Assembly: GCF_002024165.1 (NCBI RefSeq)
Contig: NZ_MWQN01000003.1
Location: 806,001-870,000 of the forward strand
DNA: 64,000 nt
Direction: 5' to 3'
DNA from: Embleya scabrispora
GTDB taxonomy: Bacteria > Actinomycetota > Actinomycetes > Streptomycetales > Streptomycetaceae
Made by a program: the position numbers and the translations under genes. Of the stretch, positions 24,858 to 32,993 are shown piece by piece. Numbering within the stretch: position 1 is the stretch's first letter; the number at the start of each line of letters is the position of its first letter. Below the pieces are notes generated by a model, which saw only the letters and a program-made list of their open reading frames with translations, did not search any database and had not been told where the DNA came from.

Positions 24858-26585
24858 TCAGCCGCCGATGCGATCGAAGGCTTCGTCGACACCCGGGAGG
24901 CCGGCGCGCCCCGGAAGGCCCTGCCAGTCCGGTGCTCCCGGCACACCGGGCACGCCCGGACCGCCCGCCAGCGAGGGCGCCTGCGTGGTCGCCGAGACCG
25001 GGTCCGGCTCGTCGGCGCAGATCGTGCCGCGTGCCGGGAGGGTCAGATCCGTCAGGTAGCGGACGGTCGCCGCCTGCGCGCACGCGCTGCGCCCGAAGGC
25101 GGTGTGCCCCTCGGCACGGAACGTGAGCAGCCGCGCATTGTCCAAGCGCTCCGACAGCGCGACCGCGTCCTGATATGGGGTGTCCGGGTCACCCGTCGTC
25201 CCGAGCACGAGGATGGGCGCGGAGCCCCACGCTCGATACGGGCCCCGGTGCCGGCTGACCCGTTCGCCGTCCCACTGCGCACACGCCGGCGCGTGGTTGT
25301 GGTCGTAGGTGGGCGGCCCGTACCCGATCGGCGGGCCGAGCAGGGGTGCGTCGCGCACATTGGCCCGCACGTTCCGCTCCAGTCGGCCCGCGTCGCGCGG
25401 GTAGGCCCGGTCGACGCACTCGACCACGACGTTCGCGGTGAGGAAGTCGAAGCTCGCCGCCGACGGCGGTCGCAGCAGGAAGGCGGTACCGTCCCGCAAC
25501 TCCGCCTGCCGCAGGGCCGCGCCGAACGCGGGCCACACCGCCTTGCCCCCGTTGATGTTGAACATCAGCCGGTAGGCGAGCGTGTACCCGTTCGCCGCGA
25601 CGCCCGACGGGGTGGGCACCGGGTGTGCGTCCAACTCCCGCATCAGGCGCTCGAACGCGCCGCGCGCGTCCCCTTGGCCGAACCCGCAGCGCACCGGTTC
25701 GGCACCGCACCAGTCGAGGAAGCGCCCCATCGCCGCGTCCAGCGCCAGGTATTGCGGTCGGTCGTACTCGTACGGGCGCTCCGCGTAGTGCACCGGATCG
25801 TAGGCGCCGTCCAGCGCCATGGCCCGCACCCGGCCGGGATACCGGTCCGCGTAGACCGTGCCGATGTAGGACCCGAACGAACGCCCGTAAAAGGACAATC
25901 GCCGCTCCCCCAGGGCCCGGCGCAGCAGGTCCAGATCGCGGGCCACGTAGTCGGTGCCCATGAACGGCAGTACGTCACCGGCCTTGGCCGCGCAGGCCGC
26001 GTCGAAGTCCCGCGCGGTCGAGACAGCCCGATCGAACCCGTCGGGCCCCGGCCGACCCGGCGACCGCGTGACCTCGCGCGAGTAGGTGGCGTCGTCCCAG
26101 CACTCGTACGGCGCGCTGCGCCCGATGCCGCGGGCGTCGAAGCCGAACACGTCGAAACGTTCCCGCAACTCGGCCGGCAGGGACGCGTGGTTCCCGCGCA
26201 CGAAGTCCACCCCGGAGTTGCCCGGCCCGCCGGGTTGCAGGACCAGCGTCCCCAGCCGCCGCGCCGGGTCCGCGGCCCGGTGGCGGATCACCGCCAACGT
26301 GAGATGGCGCCCACCCGGGTCCCGGTAGTCCAGGGGGACGGAGGCGTTCGCACATTCGAAGCCGGCGTCCTCGACGCAGGGACTCCAGGCCAGGGTCGGG
26401 GTCGCCGCCGCCTCCGCCGGTTCCGCCGAGGCGTCGACCACACCGCCGCCGACCGCCGCGAGTGCAACGGCCACGACGGCGGCGGTCCGCCGGTACAGCG
26501 CCCGCCATCTCGCGCGCGCCGAACGACGGGTCGGCTCGTGCACCGATTCGTGGGCCGGATCGAATACACGGCGGTGGCGTGTCAT
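24858..26585 (-). CDS. Secreted TAP-like alpha/beta hydrolase (tripeptidyl aminopeptidase family) with collagen-like tail
   Basis: The 575-residue protein has a signal peptide (LYRRTAAVVAVALAAVGGGV, cleavage near DASAEPAEA). The alpha/beta hydrolase core has TLVLQPGGPGNSGVDFV, the nucleophile motif SFYGRSFGSYIGTVYADRY, acid in VLGTTGDPDTPYQDA and His in FRAEGHTAFGRSAC. The C-terminal half matches the TAP-like domain of Streptomyces SlpD/SlpE and tripeptidyl aminopeptidases. The nucleophile elbow reads GRSFG instead of the usual GYSYG. After the domain, the last ~35 residues are a short run of Gly-x-y triplets (GGPGVPGVPGAPDWQG). AGGGAA lies nine bases before the ATG; an alternative start is 23 codons upstream. 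Confidence 0.85.
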   Translation of the reverse strand: MTRHRRVFDPAHESVHEPTRRSARARWRALYRRTAAVVAVALAAVGGGVVDASAEPAEAAATPTLAWSPCVEDAGFECANASVPLDYRDPGGRHLTLAVIRHRAADPARRLGTLVLQPGGPGNSGVDFVRGNHASLPAELRERFDVFGFDARGIGRSAPYECWDDATYSREVTRSPGRPGPDGFDRAVSTARDFDAACAAKAGDVLPFMGTDYVARDLDLLRRALGERRLSFYGRSFGSYIGTVYADRYPGRVRAMALDGAYDPVHYAERPYEYDRPQYLALDAAMGRFLDWCGAEPVRCGFGQGDARGAFERLMRELDAHPVPTPSGVAANGYTLAYRLMFNINGGKAVWPAFGAALRQAELRDGTAFLLRPPSAASFDFLTANVVVECVDRAYPRDAGRLERNVRANVRDAPLLGPPIGYGPPTYDHNHAPACAQWDGERVSRHRGPYRAWGSAPILVLGTTGDPDTPYQDAVALSERLDNARLLTFRAEGHTAFGRSACAQAATVRYLTDLTLPARGTICADEPDPVSATTQAPSLAGGPGVPGVPGAPDWQGLPGRAGLPGVDEAFDRIGG

Positions 26586-26718
26586 GTTCGTCGATTCCCT
26601 TCGCCGGAACGGATCCGCACTCGTGTTCCTTCCCTGGGACACCACCGACCGCAAACACCTTCCCCGATCGGAACTCCCGCTACCTCAACGCGAGAACCCC
26701 GCGGCGGACACGCGGCGA

Positions 26719-28140
26719 TCACCCACCCGCGCGCGGGTACACCGGCGTCAGGGTGCCCAGCCGGTCCTCGACGGCCTGGGCCGCGTCCAGGCAGAGGTCC
26801 TCCCGGAACGCGCGCCCGACGATCTGCGCCCCGGTGGGAAGGGCGCCCACGACCCCGGTGGGCACCGCCACCGCCGGCAGGCCGACGAAGCTGGTCACCG
26901 TACACAGCCGCATCGCCGACGCCACCCGGTCCCGACCGGCCCGGTCCCGCGACTCCAGGCCGGGTTCGACCGGGGGCTCGGTGAAGGACGGGCCGATCAA
27001 CAGCGGGTATTCGTCGAGGAATCCGGCCCATGAGCGGCGGATGTTCAGCCAGGTACCCATCAGCTTCACCAACTCGTCCGCGGTCGCCGGCGGGGTGCGC
27101 TCCATCGCCATCCCGATATAGCGGTCCCCGCCCGGGCCGAGCAGCGTGCGCACCACCGGCCAGGTCGGCGCGAACTCGGTCAGGGTGATCCGGTCGTACG
27201 CCTCCAGGGCCTCGTCCAGGCGCGGTACGTCCGGCACTTCGCGGACGTCGTAGCCCGCGTCGCGCAGCGCGTCGGCCGCCGCCTCGATCGCGCCGCGCAC
27301 GGCCGGGTGTACGCCGCGTCCGCCGGGATCCGCCACCACCGCGACCCGCATCGGCCCGCCGATGGGCGGGCCGTACGGCGGCACCGGCACGGCCCGCGGA
27401 TCGCGGGGGTCCGCGCCGGCCAACGCCTCGTACACCGCGCGCAGATCGCCCACTTCGCGCGCCAACGGCCCGTCGGTGACCAGGTTTTGTGTCGCCGGGC
27501 CGGGATCGTCCGCTCCCAGCACCCGATGGTCCGCCGGGAACCGTCCGGTCGACGGCTTCAGCGCGGCCACCCCGCAGAACTGGGCCGGGATCCGCAACGA
27601 CCCGCCGGAGTCGTTGCCGAGCCCGATCGCGGCCATCCCGGCGGCCACCGCCACCGCGTCGCCGCCGCTGGTGCCACCCGGGGTGCGGCCGGGGTGCCAG
27701 GGGTTGACCGTGTCGCCGAAGAGTTCGCTGCGGGTGTGCATCCCGGCCAGGATCAGTGTCGGTATGTTGCCCCGCCCGATCGGGATCGCCCCGGCCGCCC
27801 GCAACCGCGCCACGGGCGGCGCGTCGGCCGCCGCCACCAGGTCCCGAAAGCGCGGCACGCCGAACGTGGTCGGCACACCGGCCACGGCGGTGCTCTCCTT
27901 CACCGTGAAGGGCACGCCCGCCAGCGGCCCCAGCGCCTCCCCGGCGGCGCGCCGCCGATCCGTGCGCAGGGCCTGCTCGCGGGCGTGGTCGGCGAGCACC
28001 CGGGTGATCGCGTTCAACTGCGGATCGACCTCGGCGATCCGCTCCAAGTGCGCGTCGACGAGGTCGACGGCCGAGACGACCCCGTCCCGCACGGCCTGCG
28101 CCTGCGCCACGGCCGACATGCCCCACAGCTGGTCCGTCAT
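26719..28140 (-). CDS. Amidase (amidase-signature family)
   Basis: The 473-residue protein has the Ser-cisSer-Lys triad of the amidase-signature family: Lys in GVPFTVKESTAVAG, cis-Ser in GRTPGGTSGGDAVAV, and the nucleophile Ser in GLGNDSGGSLRIPA. It is cytoplasmic. Related enzymes hydrolyse indoleacetamide, aryl amides or peptide amides, and the substrate is unknown. The gene is divergent from the TetR regulator at 28272 across a perfect palindrome at 28178-28207. I infer repression by that TetR protein until a ligand, possibly the amide, is present. Confidence 0.92.
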   Translation of the reverse strand: MTDQLWGMSAVAQAQAVRDGVVSAVDLVDAHLERIAEVDPQLNAITRVLADHAREQALRTDRRRAAGEALGPLAGVPFTVKESTAVAGVPTTFGVPRFRDLVAAADAPPVARLRAAGAIPIGRGNIPTLILAGMHTRSELFGDTVNPWHPGRTPGGTSGGDAVAVAAGMAAIGLGNDSGGSLRIPAQFCGVAALKPSTGRFPADHRVLGADDPGPATQNLVTDGPLAREVGDLRAVYEALAGADPRDPRAVPVPPYGPPIGGPMRVAVVADPGGRGVHPAVRGAIEAAADALRDAGYDVREVPDVPRLDEALEAYDRITLTEFAPTWPVVRTLLGPGGDRYIGMAMERTPPATADELVKLMGTWLNIRRSWAGFLDEYPLLIGPSFTEPPVEPGLESRDRAGRDRVASAMRLCTVTSFVGLPAVAVPTGVVGALPTGAQIVGRAFREDLCLDAAQAVEDRLGTLTPVYPRAGG

Positions 28141-28177
28141 GGTGCGTCCCTCCACGTGCGTTCCGGTCCATCGGTTC

Positions 28178-28207
28178 ATCGTTTCGATGCAACTGCATCG
28201 AAACGAT
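28178..28207. promoter_or_regulatory. Perfect palindromic operator between amidase and TetR genes
   Basis: ATCGTTTCGATGCA (28178-28191), AC, then TGCATCGAAACGAT (28194-28207) is a perfect 14-2-14 inverted repeat. It lies 38 bases upstream of the amidase start and 64 bases upstream of the TetR start. A weaker GATGCA-CCC-GCATC site follows at about 28219-28232. Size and placement are typical of TetR operators. Confidence 0.8.
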
Positions 28208-28271
28208 AACCTGGGAACCGATGCACCCGCATCGCAATAACCCGCACCACGACCGGAAGGGCGCAGCAGCC

Positions 28272-28808
28272 ATGCCCAGACAGGTGGACCACGCGAGCCG
28301 ACGCCGCCTCATCGCCGAGGCCGTATGCCGGCTCGCCGACGAACGCGGCCTCGAAGGCGTGACCCTGCGCGACGTCGCCGCGCGCGCCGAGGTGTCCATG
28401 GGCGCGGTCCAGCGGTGCTTCCGGACCAAGGAGGAGATGCTCGTCTTCGCCCTCGGCCACGTCGGCGAACAGGTCGCCGCCCGGGTACGGGCCCGCCTGG
28501 TCCGCAGCCCCGCCCAGTCGGCCGCCACCGCCCTCGGCCACGCGGCCTCCGAATTCGCCCTGCTCCGCGACGAACACCGCGCCGAGGCCCGCGTCTGGCT
28601 GGCGTTCCTGGCCCAGGCCGCGATCAGCGCCCCGCTGGCCGAGATCCTCAAGGCCGACTACGCCGCGCTGGAGGAGTCCTTCACCGAGCTGATCACCACG
28701 GCCGCCGCCACCTCGAGTCCCCCACCCCCCTGGACCCCCACCACGAGGCCCGCACCCTCCTGGCCCTGGCCGACGGCCTCACCACCCACGTCCTCCTCGG
28801 CCGCCTGA
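28272..28808 (+). CDS. TetR-family regulator, C-terminus apparently frameshifted
   Basis: The helix-turn-helix domain is intact: ASRRRLIAEAVCRLADERGL, VTLRDVAARAEVSMGAVQRC, FRTKEEMLVFALGHVGEQV. The ligand domain runs to LKADYAALEESFTELITTA. The current frame then becomes Pro/Ser/Thr-rich and stops at 28808. Another frame continues the expected last helices, LDPHHEARTLLALADGLTTH and LTPPEAETVLHTHLTNLWTT, to a stop at 28867. Adding one C to the six-C run at 28725-28730 would restore it. The likely intact gene is therefore 28272-28867, about 198 residues. It probably represses the divergent amidase. Confidence 0.85.
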   Translation: MPRQVDHASRRRLIAEAVCRLADERGLEGVTLRDVAARAEVSMGAVQRCFRTKEEMLVFALGHVGEQVAARVRARLVRSPAQSAATALGHAASEFALLRDEHRAEARVWLAFLAQAAISAPLAEILKADYAALEESFTELITTAAATSSPPPPWTPTTRPAPSWPWPTASPPTSSSAA

Positions 28809-29071
28809 CCCCACCCGAAGCCGAAACCGTCCTCCACACCCATCTGACAAACCTATGGACCACGTAGACACGAGCGGCTACGGCGGCGACCTTCCGATCG
28901 CGGCGGGGCGGCTCTCGGGGCTCCGAGACTCCGGCCTGCCGATGAAATCGGTGTGTCGCTCGGCGCGAACCCGCCGGCAGCGGCGGGGTTCGTTGCCGGC
29001 TTCCCGGCGTGTCGCCGGCGGGCGGTATCTTGCGGCGACCCAGTGACACGACGTCGACAGGAGCGCTCATC

Positions 29072-29950
29072 GTGATACCCGAGACGGCCCGGGTGACCGA
29101 CCCCGGCGGGTGGGATGCCGCGCTCACCGGTGCCTTCGAGATACTGCTCGGCGGCCGGCCGGCAGTCGATCCCGCCGCCCGGTACGGGGTGTACTACGCC
29201 TCGGATTCTCTCGACGAGTTCCTGTTCCCGAATTCCTGGGTCACCCCTGCTGCGCTGGTGGGTCGACAGTCGAGGGAATTGCCGGATCCGGATGGGGAGT
29301 ACCCCTTCTCTCCGTGGGCGTGGCGCTTCGACCTGCGCGAGTCGCTGTTCCGGTTCGACGCCGATCTTCTGGCCGGGACGGGACCGTGGGGGGACGGCGG
29401 GCACAAGGGTCGCCGGCCGTTCGGCGATGCCTTCGTCGGCGACCTGCGGGCCGTTTCGACGGTCGACGAGGCCGATGAAGTCTTGGCCCGTGGCGCGGAG
29501 TTGGGGGCGCTCCTGGACCGCCATGGGGTCGACTTGACCGACGAGGCTTCCGAGAAACTGAACGGCTGGCTGTCCGTGCTGCTGCGCGTCGCCACCGACG
29601 GCACTCCGAACGGCGCGATGCGGGCCGCCACCTTCACCGAGCGCGGCCCCGAGCACCTGGTGTCGATCCACGACATGAATGCCGTCCACACCGCCGCCGA
29701 GCCCTGGGAGGAAAACCTGAGCGCGGTCGCCCACCCCGCCCTCCGCGACCATCTCCGCATGCTCTGCCTCAGCGAGAACGACGCACGCAGCGAGGGCGGC
29801 TTCCACTGCGACAGCGGCCACTGGCCGTGGACCGATGTCCTGGAAGCGGTCGGCTGCTCCTTCGTCGCAGGCTGGGGATTCGGCGAGTCCCAGGCCGGCG
29901 TGGCCGTCGTGCGGTTGCCGGAGAGGGTGGACGAATCCGGGCCACAGTGA
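29072..29950 (+). CDS. Hypothetical protein
   Basis: I do not recognise this 292-residue soluble protein. It has no signal peptide or membrane helix and is rich in Trp, Phe and acidic residues. Blocks that look conserved include ARYGVYYASDSLDEFLFPNS, EYPFSPWAWRFDLRESLFRF, SEGGFHCDSGHWPWTDVLEA and SFVAGWGFGESQAGVAVVRL. The GTG at 29072 has AGGAG (29059-29063) eight bases upstream. It is monocistronic and convergent with the VOC gene. Confidence 0.65.
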   Translation: MIPETARVTDPGGWDAALTGAFEILLGGRPAVDPAARYGVYYASDSLDEFLFPNSWVTPAALVGRQSRELPDPDGEYPFSPWAWRFDLRESLFRFDADLLAGTGPWGDGGHKGRRPFGDAFVGDLRAVSTVDEADEVLARGAELGALLDRHGVDLTDEASEKLNGWLSVLLRVATDGTPNGAMRAATFTERGPEHLVSIHDMNAVHTAAEPWEENLSAVAHPALRDHLRMLCLSENDARSEGGFHCDSGHWPWTDVLEAVGCSFVAGWGFGESQAGVAVVRLPERVDESGPQ

Positions 29951-29972
29951 GCGCGCCCGGCACCCTCCCGCT

Positions 29973-29996
29973 TCTCCGGCCCGCCCGAGCCGGAGA
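29973..29996. terminator. Small hairpin between convergent genes
   Basis: TCTCCGGC (29973-29980) and GCCGGAGA (29989-29996) form a perfect 8-bp stem with an 8-base loop, placed to end transcription from either side. Confidence 0.5.
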
Positions 29997-30040
29997 CCGG
30001 CCCCGACCCCGGCCCGGTTCGTGCTCGTCTGCGTCGGGGC

Positions 30041-30415
30041 TCAGTGGACACACAGGCAGAACGGGTGGCCTGCCGGGTCTGCGAGTACTCGCCAGTTGGC
30101 TCCTGCGTGGATCTCGTCCGTGCGTTCCAGGACCGTTGCGCCGAGGGCCACGGCGCGTTTTTCCTCGCCGTCGAGGTCGTCCACGTCGAAGTCGAGGTGG
30201 AGTTGTTGCGGGACCTGTTGGCCCGGCCACTCCGGTGGGCGGTAGCCCTCCACGCGTTGGCAGGCCAGGGTCGGGCCCTCGAAGCCGTGTACCTCGATCC
30301 AGTCCGGGTCGTCCGCGTCCGCGACCACCCGGCCGCCGAGCAGTTCCGCATAGAACTCCGCGAGCCGTGTCGGATCGGCGCAGTCCAGCGCGACCGCCTG
30401 CAGCCTTCGAATCAC
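30041..30415 (-). CDS. VOC-family (glyoxalase/bleomycin-resistance fold) protein
   Basis: A 124-residue single-chain VOC protein: RLQAVALDCADPTRLAEFYA, LGGRVVADADDPDWIEVHG, VPQQLHLDFDVDDLDGEEKR and ANWRVLADPAGHPFCLCVH. This is the actinobacterial glyoxalase-like subgroup. The His in QLHLDFDV is a possible metal ligand, but the fourth ligand (Glu) is replaced near CLCVH. The GTG start follows GAGGGGG. Substrate unknown. Confidence 0.82.
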   Translation of the reverse strand: MIRRLQAVALDCADPTRLAEFYAELLGGRVVADADDPDWIEVHGFEGPTLACQRVEGYRPPEWPGQQVPQQLHLDFDVDDLDGEEKRAVALGATVLERTDEIHAGANWRVLADPAGHPFCLCVH

Positions 30416-30629
30416 TTCGACCCCCTCGTGTCTCCGGACCGCCGTCGGCGGCACCGTACCCGAGGGTCGTACCCACCGCCCCGGCGGCCATGCCCGACGA
30501 CGCGGCGACCTGCCGGGGGTCGCACCCGGGCGTCGGGAAGAATGGGTGGGAACGTGCGATCGACAACCGATCGGCAGTCGAGTCCGGCAGGCCGGAAATC
30601 GAGTGGTCCAGAAAGTCCAGGAGGCAGGC

Positions 30630-32087
30630 GTGGGTGCCGAGAACCGGTCGTCCGACGAAGAGCAGGCGCAGCCCGTCAAGCAGCGCAAGAACGGCCTCTA
30701 CCGCGGCGAGGTCTCGGAGGAGCTGGCCGCGAACATGCGCAGCGGCTGGGCCGACACCGAGCGCGCCGACCTGGCGCCGATCGAGCAGGCGTCCGACACG
30801 GCCCGCCGCCGCGCGGCTCTGTCGGCCCGGTTCCCGGGTGAGCGTCTGGTGGTCCCGGCCGGCAACCTCAAGACCCGGTCCAACGACACCGAGTACCCCT
30901 TCCGGGCGTCGACCGAATACGCGTACCTGACCGGCGACCTGACCCAGGACGGCGTCCTGGTCCTCGAACCGGTCGCCGACGGTCACGAGGCGGCGTTGTA
31001 CCTGCTGCCCCGGTCGGACCGGGGCAACGGCGAGTTCTGGCTGGACGGGCAGGGCGAGTTGTGGGTCGGTCGGCGTGCCGGGTTGGCCGAGGGCGAGCTG
31101 CTGTACGGACTGCCGTGTCGGGACGTGCGCAAGGTCGCCGAGGAGCTGACCTCGGCCGAGGGTCCCGTGCGTGTGGTGCGCGGCCATGACGCGGGGCTGG
31201 AAAGCGCCCTGGGCGAGCGCCTCGACGCCGGGCGGGACGAGGAGCTGCGAGTCTTCCTGGCCGACGAGCGGCTGGTGAAGGACACGTTCGAGATCGGGCA
31301 GCTTCAGGCCGCGGTCGACTCGACGGTGCGCGGCTTCGAGGACGTGGTCCGGGTCCTGGATCGGGCCGAGGCCACCTCGGAGCGGTACATCGAGGGCACC
31401 TTCTTCCTGCGCGCACGGCTGGAGGGCAACGACGTCGGCTACGGCTCGATCTGCGCCGCCGGTCCGCACGCGACCACGCTGCACTGGGTCCGCAACGACG
31501 GCGCGGCGCGCGCGGGCGACCTGCTGCTCCTGGACGCGGGCGTCGAGACGCACACCCTCTACACCGCCGACGTGACCCGTACGCTGCCCGTCTCGGGCCG
31601 CTTCACCGCGCTTCAGCGCCGGATCTACGACGCCGTGTTCGCCGCGCAGGAGGCGGGCATCGCCGCCGTGCGGCCCGGCGCCAAGTACCGGGAGTTCCAC
31701 GACGCGGCGCAGCGCGTGCTCGCCGAGCACCTGGTCGAGTGGGGGCTGGTCGAGGGTCCGGTGGAGCGGGTGTTGGAGCTGGGTCTGCAGCGCCGGTGGA
31801 CGCTGCACGGCACCGGCCACATGCTCGGTCTGGACGTGCACGACTGCGCGGTGGCGCGGACCGAGTCGTACGTCGACGGCGCGTTGGAGCCGGGCATGTG
31901 CCTGACCGTCGAGCCCGGCCTGTACTTCCAGGCCGACGACCTGACCGTGCCCGAGGAATACCGCGGCATCGGGATCCGGATCGAGGACGACATCCTGGTG
32001 ACCGAGGACGGCAACCGGAACATGTCCGCCGCCCTGCCGCGCGGCGCCGACGAGATCGAGTCGTGGATGGCGCGCCTGCGCGGCTGA
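30630..32087 (+). CDS. pepP: Xaa-Pro aminopeptidase (aminopeptidase P, M24B)
   Basis: The 485-residue enzyme removes N-terminal residues that precede proline. The N-terminal domain (about 50-210) includes TEYPFRASTEYAYLTGD. The pita-bread catalytic domain supplies the dinuclear metal ligands: Asp in LLLLDAGVETHTLYTADVTR (two Asp), His in TLHGTGHMLGLDVHDC, Glu in CLTVEPGLYF and Glu in GIGIRIEDDILVTEDG. AGGAGG at 30619-30624 fixes the GTG at 30630. A 40-residue charged N-terminal extension precedes the domain, as in other streptomycete copies. Confidence 0.94.
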   Translation: MGAENRSSDEEQAQPVKQRKNGLYRGEVSEELAANMRSGWADTERADLAPIEQASDTARRRAALSARFPGERLVVPAGNLKTRSNDTEYPFRASTEYAYLTGDLTQDGVLVLEPVADGHEAALYLLPRSDRGNGEFWLDGQGELWVGRRAGLAEGELLYGLPCRDVRKVAEELTSAEGPVRVVRGHDAGLESALGERLDAGRDEELRVFLADERLVKDTFEIGQLQAAVDSTVRGFEDVVRVLDRAEATSERYIEGTFFLRARLEGNDVGYGSICAAGPHATTLHWVRNDGAARAGDLLLLDAGVETHTLYTADVTRTLPVSGRFTALQRRIYDAVFAAQEAGIAAVRPGAKYREFHDAAQRVLAEHLVEWGLVEGPVERVLELGLQRRWTLHGTGHMLGLDVHDCAVARTESYVDGALEPGMCLTVEPGLYFQADDLTVPEEYRGIGIRIEDDILVTEDGNRNMSAALPRGADEIESWMARLRG

Positions 32088-32117
32088 CCCCGTCGGCACG
32101 GCACCACGGCACGACAA

Positions 32118-32157
32118 CGGGCCGCCCTCCCCGGATCCACCTCGGGAGGGCGGCCCG
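32118..32157 (+). terminator. Strong hairpin terminator after pepP
   Basis: CGGGCCGCCCTCCC (32118-32131) pairs perfectly over 14 bases with GGGAGGGCGGCCCG (32144-32157), with a 12-base loop, 31 bases after the stop. Confidence 0.8.
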
Positions 32158-32400
32158 TCGCATGCCGCCCCGCGGCCCCCCGGCGGCCCGAACACCCCAT
32201 CCCCGACCGGACGTTGCCGCCCGCCCCTCACCGCTTTTCGGCCGCACGGCGACGATCACCGGCCAATCCCCGCACCCACACCAACCGTTATCCCCCTGTG
32301 ACCTTCGCGGGGCACGGAGATTGCCATGATCAACTTCGCGGCGCGCATTCCGTCCCGCCGCCGCGTGCGACGCACGCACATCCACCAGGAAAGAGAAGAG

Positions 32401-32768
32401 ATGCGCAAGAAGATCGCCGCGACGCTCGCGGCGGGTGCCCTGACGGTGACGATGGCCGCGGGGCTGTCGTGACCGGTGCCGGCACCGCGTCCGCCGGAAC
32501 GAACGGGCAGCAGATCCACTTCGTGGACCTGTACGGCAAGACCCAGTCGATCCGCATCGAGGGTCCCAACCAGAACGGCCAGTGGGCCGCGCTCTGTGTC
32601 AACACGCCGAGTGAGCACAAGTACGTCGACGGCTGGTGGTGGAAGGGCAACATCACCTTCACCCACTACGCGTTCTCCGACTGCCAGTTCCAGTACCAGA
32701 GCCAAAAGACCGAGTACGTGGCGCCGTACCTGCCGAACACCGACTACTTCCTCACCACCAACCGGTAG
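32401..32768 (+). CDS. Small secreted protein, apparent frameshift in the signal peptide
   Basis: The ATG at 32401 begins a signal peptide, MRKKIAATLAAGALTVTMAA, but this frame stops at 32470-32472. The shifted frame continues VVTGAGTASAGTNGQQIHFV and reads through QSIRIEGPNQNGQWAALCVN to TEYVAPYLPNTDYFLTTNR, stop 32768. One extra G in the GGGG run at 32460-32463 would join both parts into a 122-residue secreted protein with cleavage after TASA. The mature part is Trp/Tyr-rich with two cysteines and resembles small secreted proteins of unknown function. As sequenced, only translation from an internal GTG (32469) without a signal peptide is possible. Confidence 0.65.
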
Positions 32769-32788
32769 TCGTCCGGCATCCGATACCC

Positions 32789-32820
32789 GTCGGCGACCGG
32801 CCGCTTCGCCGGTCGCCGAC
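32789..32820 (+). terminator. Hairpin terminator after the small secreted protein
   Basis: GTCGGCGACCGG (32789-32800) and CCGGTCGCCGAC (32809-32820) form a perfect 12-bp stem with an 8-base loop, 20 bases after the stop. Confidence 0.75.
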
Positions 32821-32993
32821 CCGGACGAACACGCGAGGCCGCAACGTCGGGGCGGCCTCGGCAGCCCACCCGCCGCCCCCGTGGATCGCGCTCGGGTCGT
32901 GTTCGCGCACGCGCCGCGTTCGACCTGCGGTGGACGCGGCGATGAGCGCCCAGGGTGATGCCGAACCCGCCCTCCGGGTCGTACGGTCGGCCC

